A stretch of 64,000 bases of DNA from Solimicrobium silvestre (GTDB lineage: Bacteria; Pseudomonadota; Gammaproteobacteria; Burkholderiales; Burkholderiaceae_D): positions 122,088 to 186,087 of the forward strand of contig NZ_PUGF01000009.1 in NCBI RefSeq assembly GCF_002976435.1. Direction: 5' to 3'. This document shows, in pieces, positions 49,578-58,149 of this stretch. The position numbers and the translations under genes are program-made. Position 1 is the stretch's first letter. Each line of letters begins with the position of its first letter. The notes under the pieces were generated by a model. The model was given only the letters and a program-made list of their open reading frames with translations, was not told the origin of the DNA and did not search any database.

Positions 49578-49595
49578 ATGCCCTATTTAGGGCAT
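49578..49595. repeat. Dispersed palindrome, copy 1 of 3
   Basis: ATGCCCT-ATTT-AGGGCAT, preceded by GAT and followed by TTTT. It lies about 100 bases upstream of the minus-strand NTF2-like gene. Copies 2 (51507) and 3 (52568) share the core; about 30 bases downstream of this copy also resemble the bases downstream of copy 3. Confidence 0.7.
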
Positions 49596-49722
49596 TTTCA
49601 TCAACAATTGAAGAAAATTGGCCGCGCATCCGACCGACTGGATTCAAGAACGACCTGGCTAAATCAACTAAAAATGAAACGGACTATCTATATAGTGCCG
49701 ATAGTACTCAATAGCCCAGTAC

Positions 49723-50070
49723 TTATTTTGAAATCCACGCTACATTACTATCTTGCAGACCAAGACCTTGCTTGAATCCGATTGGAAATTCAAGATGTGG
49801 CTTGCCTGCCCAGCCTCTTTCCACAAATAAGTTGTAGCCCTTTCCTGCTTTTTCATATCGAACAGCCGACAGCCAAATGCCATCCCAATCCCCAAGGTAT
49901 TTCAAATCCTTGAGACTTTCTGGATAAACGCCATTTCTTGTTTTATGAAGCTCGATTAATGAAACTGCAGAGACAAAATTTTGCTGACCAAATTTTTCAT
50001 CTGCTCCTGGAAAGGTAAAGTCACATCCTGCAACTAATATTGTGAATATCAGGATAAAAATAAGTCTCAT
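49723..50070 (-). CDS. Small predicted lipoprotein, unrecognised
   Basis: 115 residues. MRLIFILIFTILVAGC is a short lipoprotein signal with lipobox LVAGC, so the protein is likely lipid-anchored in the envelope. The mature part FVSAVSLIELHKTRNGVYPESLKDL has the helix-plus-NG-YP pattern seen in type II secretion pseudopilins and related proteins. The remainder, with several Gly/Trp residues, is not recognised. Part of a minus-strand run of small genes. Confidence 0.6.
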   Translation of the reverse strand: MRLIFILIFTILVAGCDFTFPGADEKFGQQNFVSAVSLIELHKTRNGVYPESLKDLKYLGDWDGIWLSAVRYEKAGKGYNLFVERGWAGKPHLEFPIGFKQGLGLQDSNVAWISK

Positions 50071-50159
50071 ATTTAGTATCTAACTTTGTTGTAGGTGATG
50101 AATTTTGTACTTACGCGCGTTCTTGAAAGTTGTGCCCGCAACGTGCCGAATGTTACCTG

Positions 50160-50606
50160 TTAAGGTGACAAATAATTAGCATGATGGGATTTATAAAAGA
50201 AAATTCCGGCAAATAAAATTCCGCATGGAGCTGCGATTATGCTCAGGATAGCCCACGGCTGTTGAATAAATAATGTTGGGTAATTGATACCAAAGTCAAA
50301 TTTCCAATCCCAATATGCCTGCGTCAAAACATAACCACCAAAGCACCACGCTGTTATCAATAGTAAATATTTTTTGCGGAACACAAGAATGGTGCAAACG
50401 CACCAGATTGTGGCAATGATCACTCTTGGGAGTCCCATGACGATTGCGTCATAAATGATTAAAGCCATCGTAATATGCGGCTTACCAAACCATAAAAAAT
50501 ATTCTCTAGGAATGGCTATTGCGGCTAAATATCCTGAAACGTAGATAATTAGATTGCCAAGGACGATGCCAGAAATTACTGCAACAAATGCCGAAAGTAT
50601 TTTCAT
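50160..50606 (-). CDS. Small four-helix membrane protein, unrecognised
   Basis: 148 residues with four hydrophobic helices (about 4-28, 45-75, 78-100 and 117-140). No charged catalytic motif or family signature was recognised. Lies between two other small minus-strand genes with gaps of about 90 and 360 bases, so no tight operon. Confidence 0.6.
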   Translation of the reverse strand: MKILSAFVAVISGIVLGNLIIYVSGYLAAIAIPREYFLWFGKPHITMALIIYDAIVMGLPRVIIATIWCVCTILVFRKKYLLLITAWCFGGYVLTQAYWDWKFDFGINYPTLFIQQPWAILSIIAAPCGILFAGIFFYKSHHANYLSP

Positions 50607-50966
50607 ATTTTTGAACCTTCACTTGAATAGTTGAATAGCCCAAGTCAGGCAGTAAAATCTTAGTTTGCAAAATCAGCGCCTACAGACGAAGGTCCGGAAT
50701 GTGTGTCGAATCCACACTTTATTCTCAGGTTTGTAGAATCAAAACGGTAATCGAACGTTGGATTTACCATTGAATTGGACATATATTGGTGGTCTGCATG
50801 ACCGTCGCCTTAGTGTCATATTTTGCTATTTTAATATTTTTTTGCTGCGGATATGTATCCTTACCACCATAGAGTTCAGTCTCGGTTAAGAGTGACATGC
50901 CAAGCAAAACAGCTCGCGAGCTTGGGTGGGGTGCTAGCCAAATCTGTCAGTCACCAATGCCGCACA
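50607..50966. other. Intergenic region without recognised features
   Basis: 360 bases between two minus-strand genes. Open frames here are short and lack ribosome sites or family-like sequence. No hairpin with a T run and no repeat copy were found. Confidence 0.4.
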
Positions 50967-51266
50967 TTATTTCTTACGTTCTTGCTTCACCAGTTCTGTC
51001 AGTGCTTCTTGGCGGCGCTGGGTAATCATCAACATTCCGGCGATAAAAATTATTGCAGGTAACATTAAAAAAATAGAGCTATACCAGGGAAGCGCGACCT
51101 TACTAGCAATGCTGGCCCACACGCAAATAATCGGTATTGCGATCATAAAAAACAAGCCGATCACCTGCGTTAAGATGGACATTGGCCACTCAATTTCGGC
51201 TAGGGCCTTAGCTCGCCGTATGGCGTTGATCTTTTCGGTAACGTCAATTGAATGTGCTAATTCCAT
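50967..51266 (-). CDS. Small two-helix membrane protein, unrecognised
   Basis: 99 residues. A soluble N-terminal helix (ELAHSIDVTEKINAIRRAKAL) precedes two hydrophobic helices (about 31-52 and 60-80). A basic C-terminal tail (RRQEALTELVKQERKK) is predicted cytoplasmic. No family recognised. It ends about 360 bases before the next minus-strand gene. Confidence 0.6.
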   Translation of the reverse strand: MELAHSIDVTEKINAIRRAKALAEIEWPMSILTQVIGLFFMIAIPIICVWASIASKVALPWYSSIFLMLPAIIFIAGMLMITQRRQEALTELVKQERKK

Positions 51267-51506
51267 CTGATAATTTCCTCAGTGAGTCCAACTGTGATTT
51301 GCGACGCGGGTTTGCGCCATTGTTGACGAATGGTTGCACGAATATATTGCGAAGGTAGCACCAGATTTGGCTGACTGGCGATAGTCATGATCATCCGCTG
51401 AGCCGGTCACAAATCGTAGGGCTGGTGCAGTATTAGCCCAACCGCATTTAATTAGTTGCTTATTTACATCAGCGAAAGATTCTAACGAGTATTTAATCCA
51501 TTGGAT

Positions 51507-51524
51507 ATGCCCTAAATAGGGCAT
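51507..51524. repeat. Dispersed palindrome, copy 2 of 3 (inverted centre)
   Basis: ATGCCCT-AAAT-AGGGCAT, the reverse complement of copy 1 at the centre, but again preceded by GAT and followed by TTTT. It lies 43 bases past the stop of the HDOD gene. The 300-base gap 51267-51566 around it holds no credible gene. Confidence 0.7.
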
Positions 51525-51566
51525 TTTGAGCTTTTATAAACAGGAAATTGGGTGGGTTTGATGTTC

Positions 51567-52403
51567 TTAACCAAGCAACGCTTCTCTCAGCGACTCGATC
51601 TGCTCCGTTGCGTCGTCAAGGATTGAGCTCAAGGTCTCATCACCTACATTGAAGTCAACTTTCGTATCGGCATCATGAATTGCTACCTCGGATGCTGGTT
51701 GCAAGGGGGATAAAGTGGTGGCTAAGTCGTTCGCCAGAATGAGAACGTCACCTAAGGTCACAGGCGGTTGCGCGCCAACGCCGTTCCAAACCTGCTCAAT
51801 TGCCTCGCAAATTGTTTCCGGTATATCGAGCGCTTTTAGCACTCCTCTGCCAATAATTTTTTCACCATATTCCACCCATCCCTCGAGCTCGCCATCAAGC
51901 AAGCCGGGGAACTCTTCCGCTCGCGATAACAAATAAAACCCGCCCACTTCATGCACAATGCCAGCGAATAACGCTGCATCCGGGTCAACTCGCGTCATGC
52001 GCCGGGCTATGACTTGCGCTAAAGCAGCAACACATGCGGTGTGTTCCCAGAGTTCGGCCGATTTTTGCTTGATGATTGGATTAGTTAGCCCATTATTCAT
52101 CTGGCGAACGATGAGCGAGGCGGCAAGAGATCGCAACGTACCGAAGCCCAGGCGCATCACCGCCGTAGTGACATTATTGATTTTTGTGCCGGAGCGGTTG
52201 TATGCCGCAGAATTGGCGATGGACACTGTACGGGCAGAGAAGAGCGGATCAGCGAGCACAAGTTTGGTTGCGCCGGCTAAATGGGCGTCCGGGTCATCCA
52301 GCATTTGCTTCACTTTTAACGTGGCATTGATGTTGGTCGAGAGCGTTATTTCTCCCCGGCTGGCTTGTGCTGCAATACTGCGAAAGGCTTCAAGTCTGTC
52401 CAT
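51567..52403 (-). CDS. HDOD domain protein
   Basis: 278 residues. An HDOD domain (HD-related output domain that has lost phosphodiesterase metal residues) fills about 10-210. LVLADPLFSARTVSIANSAAYNRSG and the helix NVTTAVMRLGFGTLRSLAASLIVRQM are the family pattern, and AALFAGIVHEVGGFYLLSRAEEFP corresponds to the degenerate HD region. HDOD proteins take part in bacterial signalling, often beside sensor kinases. A histidine kinase gene lies upstream on the same strand, 284 bases away, so a functional link is plausible. Confidence 0.88.
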   Translation of the reverse strand: MDRLEAFRSIAAQASRGEITLSTNINATLKVKQMLDDPDAHLAGATKLVLADPLFSARTVSIANSAAYNRSGTKINNVTTAVMRLGFGTLRSLAASLIVRQMNNGLTNPIIKQKSAELWEHTACVAALAQVIARRMTRVDPDAALFAGIVHEVGGFYLLSRAEEFPGLLDGELEGWVEYGEKIIGRGVLKALDIPETICEAIEQVWNGVGAQPPVTLGDVLILANDLATTLSPLQPASEVAIHDADTKVDFNVGDETLSSILDDATEQIESLREALLG

Positions 52404-52567
52404 AACAATTCTCCGGTAAAAGAAAGTCAGGCTATGTTTGGAAAACGAACATAAAATGCGCGCTCACATCCAAGCAAACCAAGTAGTCGTCCTATAAATC
52501 CAAATAGATTATTAACTGTTGCGGAATAGCATTTAGATGAAGTTATCGTTTTATTTAACCGTTGTAT

Positions 52568-52585
52568 ATGCCCTATTTAGAGCAT
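52568..52585. repeat. Dispersed palindrome, copy 3 of 3 (imperfect)
   Basis: ATGCCCT-ATTT-AGAGCAT, one base off the perfect arm, again followed by TTTT. It lies between the histidine kinase stop and the HDOD start (165 bases upstream of the latter). Same orientation as copy 1. Confidence 0.65.
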
Positions 52586-52687
52586 TTTAGTAATTTTTTG
52601 AATAAAGTTTGGTAAAAGTTGTAAGTGACAAGCCATCATTCAATACATTTCTATTTAATCTGCCAGACAAACTTTTATTCAGCGCCA

Positions 52688-54229
52688 TTAAGCAATAACG
52701 CGCGGAAAATGCATAAAAAAACAACTACCTTTACCCGCTTCACTGCTGACCGAAATGGAGCCGCCAAATTGCTTGTAAAGAATATTGTGGACAATATTTA
52801 ACCCTAAGCCGGTGCCGCCAGTAGCGCGTTGGGTTGTGAAAAATAAATCGAATATTTTCCCGATATTTGCTTGAGGGATACCAACGCCATTATCTGCAAA
52901 CGTCAAATTGACGGTTTCCCCGACTTGGTTGGCCGTAATATTAATCACTCCTTGACCGCGCTCAGTAAATGCGTGTGTGATGGCGTTCATGGTCAGATTG
53001 GTCAAGACTTGCGCCATTGCGCCCGGAAAGCCATCGATAGCAATTGGAGTAGGGCAATTAACGTTAACCTGTACCTGGTTCAGGCGTAATGTGGGGCGCA
53101 GGCTGGACATGACTTCATCAATGTAAGCACTGAGTTCATATTCACGTCGCTGCTCGCTGGTTTGATCGCTGGCAACCTGCTTAAAACTGTTAATCAGATG
53201 TGAAGCACGTTCTGCATTCTTCATAATTAAACGGGCGCATTCGCCTGCGGTCGTGGTGTAGGCGACGATCTCCGATTTTTTCATTGCACCATCTGCCATG
53301 GCTTTATTCAAATGATCGGTCGCTTCCTTGAGCACCGAGGCTGACGTTAGGGTAATGCCGACCGGTGTATTGATTTCATGCGCGACTCCGGCGACCATGC
53401 CGCCAAGGCTTGCCAACTTTTCTGTCTGCAACATGGTTTCCTGCGCCGCTTTGAGTGCCACATAAGCCAGATCAGCTTTAACCGCTTCAGCGCGCGTCGC
53501 TTCTTCTGCTTGGCGCAGATGTTCGATTACGTGTTTAAATTTGCGTTGCGTTTGATTAAAACATTGAATAACTTCACCAATTTCGTTTTTTTGCGTTTCC
53601 GGTAGTTCCTCCACATCTTCACCGCCATGCTCTGCTAATTCCATTAATGCGTCGCGTAATTGACCGAGCGGGGTAAAGACCAGACGCAAGCTGAACCGCA
53701 GCGTAAATATTAACAACGCATCAATCACCAGAATTTCAAAAATACTATGCAAGGCGTTAGATCGCAACAATTCATCAATGCGATGGCGCGTAAAATAAAT
53801 CACCACGCTACCTATTTTATTTTGTGGAAGAGCCGGTTCCGCGCTGTGATCGGCTAGTTGATGATAAAGATCCGCTTCAATGGGAATGCCTTCTACCTTA
53901 TCGAGATCAACCACGCTGACAATTCGGCCCTTTTTGTCGCGTGAAGCACTTGCAAATAGATTGGATTTTAAATCGAAGACCTGAATTGCACTCACTTCCG
54001 GCGACAGCATTTCTGACTCGACCAAATTCGTAGTGAGCTCTGTATTGAAATCCCACATAGGCAAGGGGAGGCTGATGGTCAAGCGAGTGAGTGTATTCTG
54101 CTTTTGTTGGGTAAAGTTTGCGTTTAATTCGCGCGATAACTTGTAATACCCATATCCACCAAAAATGATGAGCGTGATCGAAATGGCTACCAAAAAAATG
54201 TTTGTAAGATGAGCCCGGACTGAATGCAT
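52688..54229 (-). CDS. Membrane sensor histidine kinase
   Basis: 513 residues. Membrane helix near 12-30, a periplasmic sensor segment of about 135 residues (LPLPMWDFNTELTTNLVESEM begins a pattern common in such kinases), a second helix near 168-188, then a HAMP-like linker. The phosphoacceptor region has GVAHEINTPVGI near residue 285; this His-Glu-x-Asn/Asp-x-Pro H-box is typical of the HPK4-type kinases. The ATPase domain has LTNLTMNAITHAF (N box), FADNGVGIP (G1) and GGTGLGLNIVHNIL (G2). No response regulator gene is adjacent; the next gene is the HDOD protein. Confidence 0.94.
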   Translation of the reverse strand: MHSVRAHLTNIFLVAISITLIIFGGYGYYKLSRELNANFTQQKQNTLTRLTISLPLPMWDFNTELTTNLVESEMLSPEVSAIQVFDLKSNLFASASRDKKGRIVSVVDLDKVEGIPIEADLYHQLADHSAEPALPQNKIGSVVIYFTRHRIDELLRSNALHSIFEILVIDALLIFTLRFSLRLVFTPLGQLRDALMELAEHGGEDVEELPETQKNEIGEVIQCFNQTQRKFKHVIEHLRQAEEATRAEAVKADLAYVALKAAQETMLQTEKLASLGGMVAGVAHEINTPVGITLTSASVLKEATDHLNKAMADGAMKKSEIVAYTTTAGECARLIMKNAERASHLINSFKQVASDQTSEQRREYELSAYIDEVMSSLRPTLRLNQVQVNVNCPTPIAIDGFPGAMAQVLTNLTMNAITHAFTERGQGVINITANQVGETVNLTFADNGVGIPQANIGKIFDLFFTTQRATGGTGLGLNIVHNILYKQFGGSISVSSEAGKGSCFFMHFPRVIA

Positions 54230-54480
54230 GTCGATTGCTTCAATTAGAAAATCGGTAGTTTGTTAGCGATTCGGCGTTGCTTGCCATCAATGTTACTTTT
54301 TTACGTTTTAGACACGTTCAGAATTAGGTATAGCGGAAATTAGCTGTTTTTACTAATCTGTATTGAAATCAGACTCGGTTAATTTGGCGCTTATTTATCA
54401 ATTCCCATCACTTTTTAGTCACTTTTGACTTGAAATTGTATTCATATGCTATTGAAGTTTAGTCGAGCGCACTCCGACTG

Positions 54481-54543
54481 CAATACGATATTTTTGCGGA
54501 CTTAAACGATGCCTCTACGAAATATATCGTATTGTGATATATT
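54481..54543 (+). promoter_or_regulatory. Candidate MarR operator region
   Basis: Two nested dyads in the gap before the MarR gene. CAATACGATA (54481-54490) is perfectly mirrored by TATCGTATTG (54525-54534). AATATATC (54521-54528) is mirrored by GATATATT (54536-54543) with a seven-base centre, the size of a MarR dimer site. The inner dyad ends 26 bases before the ATG, where it would block transcription start or initiation. The remaining part of the 340-base gap (54230-54480) shows nothing else. Confidence 0.55.
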
Positions 54544-54569
54544 CGCTTTCTTTTCAGCATTCCCAGCAT

Positions 54570-54983
54570 ATGAAAAACTCATCCAAAGACTTATCCAAGC
54601 AAGATTTTGAGGCGTTATCTACCTTCCGTTATCAACTTAGAAAATTTCTGCGGTTTAGTGAAGAAGCCGCCCAAAGTGAGGGCGTCACACCGCAGCAGTA
54701 TTTATTGTTGTTGCATGTAAAGGGTATCGCCGGGCGCGATTGGGCCAATATTGGCGAACTCGCCGAGCGACTGCAATCACAACATCACAGTGTCGTCGCA
54801 TTGGTAACTCGCTGCGAAAAACTTGAGTTGATAGAGCGGCGCACCAGCGAAGTAGATCGGCGTCAGGTCAACATTCACTTGCTTCCGGCCGGTGAGCGAT
54901 GCTTAGCCAAACTGGCCGAATTGCATCGCAACGAACTCGCCACCTTATCGGGTATTTTTAGAATTCCCACCATCAATAGTTAA
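54570..54983 (+). CDS. MarR family transcriptional regulator
   Basis: 137 residues from ATG 54570 (MKNSSKDLSKQD); a GTG at 54534 would add 12 residues but falls inside the candidate operator. Winged-helix fold: helices FEALSTFRYQLRKFLRFSEEAA and VTPQQYLLLLHVKG, recognition helix region NIGELAERLQSQHHSVVALVTRCEKLELIERR, and wing EVDRRQVNIHLLPAGERCLAKL with the conserved D-x-R. It ends 10 bases before the ClC gene and is therefore cotranscribed with it, a likely local autorepressor. Confidence 0.9.
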   Translation: MKNSSKDLSKQDFEALSTFRYQLRKFLRFSEEAAQSEGVTPQQYLLLLHVKGIAGRDWANIGELAERLQSQHHSVVALVTRCEKLELIERRTSEVDRRQVNIHLLPAGERCLAKLAELHRNELATLSGIFRIPTINS

Positions 54984-54993
54984 AAGTTACACC

Positions 54994-56742
54994 ATGTCTT
55001 CTTATTTGAATCAACACAAACGCGATTTTTCAAACGACAAACGTCTGCTAAAAATCTCATGCATCGCCATTGCGATTGGTGCTTGTGGCACACTAGCGGC
55101 CTGGTTATTGCTCAACTTAATCCGCTTGTTCACGAATTTATTCTTTTATCAGGCGTTTTCATTTGTAACGCGTTCACCGGCCAATCATCATCTGGGTGCC
55201 TGGGTTATTTGCCTCCCGGTACTGGGTGGTTTAATTGTTGGGCTGATCGCACGGTTTGGTTCTGAAAAAATTCGCGGACATGGCATTCCAGAAGCAATCG
55301 AAGCAATCTTATTTGGCAAAAGTAAAATGTCGGCCAAAGTCGCCATCCTGAAGCCCATATCGTCCGGCATTGTGATTGGTAGTGGCGGCCCATTTGGCGC
55401 AGAAGGCCCGATTATTATGACGGGCGGCGCAATTGGCTCCTTAATTGCACAACACTTTCATCTGACTGCAGCTGAACGCAAGACCTTACTCGTAGCTGGT
55501 GCGACCGCAGGCATGACAGCGGTATTTGGCACGCCCATTGCAGCGGTACTGTTGGCTGTGGAATTGCTCCTGTTTGAATTACGCCCACGTAGCCTGTTGC
55601 CCGTAATTGTGGCTTGTTCCGTGGCTGGATTTACTCGCCCTTTATTATTGGATTCCGGCCCTTTGTTCCCATTGCAAACTCCCGCAGTTGGTCTGCTCGC
55701 CTTGTTCTCCTGCGTTATTGCCGGTCTTTTGGGCGGTGCATTATCGGCATTAATGTCGACGATGTTGTACCGGGTTGAAGATGCTTTTCATAAGCTGCCG
55801 GTGCATTGGATGTGGTGGCCTGCGTTGGGTGGCTTGGTAGTTGGTATTGGTGGTTATTTTGAGCCGCGTGCGTTAGGCGTCGGTTACGACGTTATTGGTG
55901 ATTTACTGAATAACCATTTGCTGCTACAGGTTGCGCTGGGTTTATTGCTAGCTAAATCTGTCATGTGGGTTATCGCGCTGGGCTCTGGTACTTCTGGTGG
56001 TGTGTTAGCGCCGTTATTAATTATTGGCGCAGGATTAGGGACGGTACTTGCGCCGTGGCTGCCGGGTGGTGATGTGCATTTATGGCCGCTGGTCTGCATG
56101 GCCGCGGTATTAGCGGGGGTGTTAGGTGCACCGCTTACTGCTGCCGTATTTGCATTCGGGCTAACGCAAGACGTGAATGCTTTATTACCGCTGTTACTCA
56201 CAACCGGCGTGGCGTATGGCTTTACGGTACTGACTATGAAGCGTTCCATCATGACCGAAAAAATCTCACGCCGGGGCTATCATATTTATCGTGAATATGG
56301 CGTTGATCCAATGGAGCGGCAGCATGTTGATGAAGTGATGAGTCATGTTGTCACAACGATTTCTGCACAACTTTCCATCGCGGCCGCATTAGATCAGTTT
56401 TTTGGGGCCCAACAAAGCCATCGCAGCTATCCGGTAGTTGATGATGATCAGCGGTTAATTGGCATGATCGAGCGCAGCAGTCTTAAACAACTTGCGGATG
56501 AAAGCAGCTCGTTAATCCACCTATTCGACGCACAGCAACAAACTAACGTCCATTTCGCATTACCCACAGAAACGTGTCGAGTTGCTGCCGCACGAATGGC
56601 TACGCTGCAACTTGAACGCTTACCGGTAGTGAACAACCTTAAAGACCGGCGTGTAATTGGCATTATTAGTCGCAGCGACTTAATCAAGCCATCGCAGCTA
56701 TTTTTTGATGAAGAACAAAAACGGGAGCGACTGATTGCTTAG
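54994..56742 (+). CDS. ClC family anion channel/antiporter with C-terminal CBS domains
   Basis: 582 residues. About 430 residues of ClC membrane core followed by two CBS domains (about 445-575, EVMSHVVTTIS... and VNNLKDRRVIGIISRSDL). Anion-pathway signatures: GSGGPFGAEGPI near 128-138 (the G-x-x-G-P/G-x-E-G-P motif carrying the gating glutamate), GTSGGVLAPLLIIGAGLG (the GxFxP-like segment, here G-G-V-L-A-P), and PLTAAVFAFGLTQD. The first motif reads G-S-G-G-P rather than the usual G-S-G-I-P. CBS pairs usually bind adenine nucleotides. Controlled by the preceding MarR gene; HPP gene follows. Confidence 0.93.
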   Translation: MSSYLNQHKRDFSNDKRLLKISCIAIAIGACGTLAAWLLLNLIRLFTNLFFYQAFSFVTRSPANHHLGAWVICLPVLGGLIVGLIARFGSEKIRGHGIPEAIEAILFGKSKMSAKVAILKPISSGIVIGSGGPFGAEGPIIMTGGAIGSLIAQHFHLTAAERKTLLVAGATAGMTAVFGTPIAAVLLAVELLLFELRPRSLLPVIVACSVAGFTRPLLLDSGPLFPLQTPAVGLLALFSCVIAGLLGGALSALMSTMLYRVEDAFHKLPVHWMWWPALGGLVVGIGGYFEPRALGVGYDVIGDLLNNHLLLQVALGLLLAKSVMWVIALGSGTSGGVLAPLLIIGAGLGTVLAPWLPGGDVHLWPLVCMAAVLAGVLGAPLTAAVFAFGLTQDVNALLPLLLTTGVAYGFTVLTMKRSIMTEKISRRGYHIYREYGVDPMERQHVDEVMSHVVTTISAQLSIAAALDQFFGAQQSHRSYPVVDDDQRLIGMIERSSLKQLADESSSLIHLFDAQQQTNVHFALPTETCRVAAARMATLQLERLPVVNNLKDRRVIGIISRSDLIKPSQLFFDEEQKRERLIA

Positions 56743-56791
56743 TTTTGCTTAAAAAATGCGTTTTATAAAAAATAAAGCATGAGGAGGTTGT

Positions 56792-57961
56792 GTGAATAAA
56801 ACAATACATTGGTTACACGGTTTTATACCGAAACCGACTGCTATCAATAATTTGGAGCGATTACGCGCCTGTAGCGGCGCATTGTTTGGAATTTTATTGA
56901 CGGGTTTAGTTGCTCGCTGGTTATATGGTGCTACAGCCCCGTTGCCATTGCTTGTTGCTCCGATGGGGGCTTCCGCTGTACTGTTGTTTGCGTTGCCATC
57001 TAGCCCGCTGGCACAACCTTGGGCATTGATCGGCGGCAACTTGGTTTCGGCAGCACTAGGCGTCACTTGCGCGCAATGGATTAATGACCCAATGTTGGCC
57101 GCATCGCTGGCAGTTGCAGCATCAATCGGTGCCATGATGGTGTTGCGATGCGTGCATCCGCCAAGCGGCGCCGTAGCACTTACCGCGGTATTGGGCGGGC
57201 CATTAATTCATGCAGAAGGTTATCGATTTGTATTGGCACCTATCGGAATTAATTCTTTATTGTTGCTGGCAGTTGCCTTGATATTTAATAATTTAACTAA
57301 GCATGTCTACCCACATCGCGTCATAGAGCACGGCAATACGCATCGCACGGCAGATCGGCAGTCTAATGAAAGACTAGGGTTTACTTCCACCGATTTAGAT
57401 TACGTACTGACTCAATACAATCAGATTCTTGACGTTAGTCGCGATGACTTGGAGTCCTTGCTAATACAAACTGAGATGCACGCTTATCGACGTCGGTTCG
57501 GTGAAATAACCTGCGCCGATATTATGTCGCGTGACGTAATTAGCGTTGAATTTAGTACCGATTTGCAACATGCCTGGGAATTACTGCATCGGCACAATAT
57601 CAAGGCATTACCGGTGATCGACCCTGCGCGGCGTGTAATTGGAATCGTAACGTTGGTAGATTTCATGCAGCATGCTGGCCTGGATAGATATCAAAATTTC
57701 GCTACCAAGATGCGTCAATTTTTGCGTCACGTTGGTCGCGCTCACTCGGAGCAACCCGAGGTCATTGGACAAATAATGACGCCGGTTGTGCATACTGCTT
57801 TCGACAGCATGCATATTACCGAGCTAGTTGATCTGTTTTCGCATAAGGGTCTCAGGCATATTCCTATTATTAATGCTGAACATCACTTAGTTGGAATGGT
57901 GACGAACTCTGATTTGGTTGCCGGTCTTTATCGCGGGCGATTAGGTGATATGGATCAATGA
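56792..57961 (+). CDS. HPP family membrane protein with CBS domains
   Basis: 389 residues. Start is GTG 56792, supported by a strong GAGGAGG site five bases upstream. An N-terminal HPP domain with four to five helices (about 25-180) has the family motif LRCVHPPSGAVALTAVLGG. Two CBS domains occupy about 245-385 (ADIMSRDVISVEFSTDLQHAWELL..., IMTPVVHTAFDSMHITELVDLF...). HPP proteins are linked to nitrite uptake in plants and cyanobacteria, but bacterial members with CBS domains are mostly uncharacterised. It follows the ClC gene by 50 bases, so probably the third gene of the MarR unit. Confidence 0.9.
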   Translation: MNKTIHWLHGFIPKPTAINNLERLRACSGALFGILLTGLVARWLYGATAPLPLLVAPMGASAVLLFALPSSPLAQPWALIGGNLVSAALGVTCAQWINDPMLAASLAVAASIGAMMVLRCVHPPSGAVALTAVLGGPLIHAEGYRFVLAPIGINSLLLLAVALIFNNLTKHVYPHRVIEHGNTHRTADRQSNERLGFTSTDLDYVLTQYNQILDVSRDDLESLLIQTEMHAYRRRFGEITCADIMSRDVISVEFSTDLQHAWELLHRHNIKALPVIDPARRVIGIVTLVDFMQHAGLDRYQNFATKMRQFLRHVGRAHSEQPEVIGQIMTPVVHTAFDSMHITELVDLFSHKGLRHIPIINAEHHLVGMVTNSDLVAGLYRGRLGDMDQ

Positions 57962-58149
57962 TTGATTACAAATCGTAATTAATGTTGGCTTGCTTTGATG
58001 AATTCAGTGTTCTATCCTCATCATGCTAACGCACCAGAACTGCTTGGATTTGCACTTTTATGACACAGTTCTGAGTGACGAAGGCTTGCTGTTGAGTAAT
58101 CTTGAGAAGTGAATTAAAGCAACCAACACAACTATTGAGGATTTGACCC

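Noticed and set aside
49578..49775. Plus-strand frame of 65 codons beginning MPYLGH
   Set aside because: Begins in palindrome copy 1, overlaps the lipoprotein gene's end and has no ribosome site or family-like sequence.
51279..51524. Minus-strand frame of 81 codons beginning MPYLGH
   Set aside because: The start is simply the palindrome copy 2 read as codons. Copies 1 and 3 give the same first codons on the plus strand, showing an artefact of the repeat.
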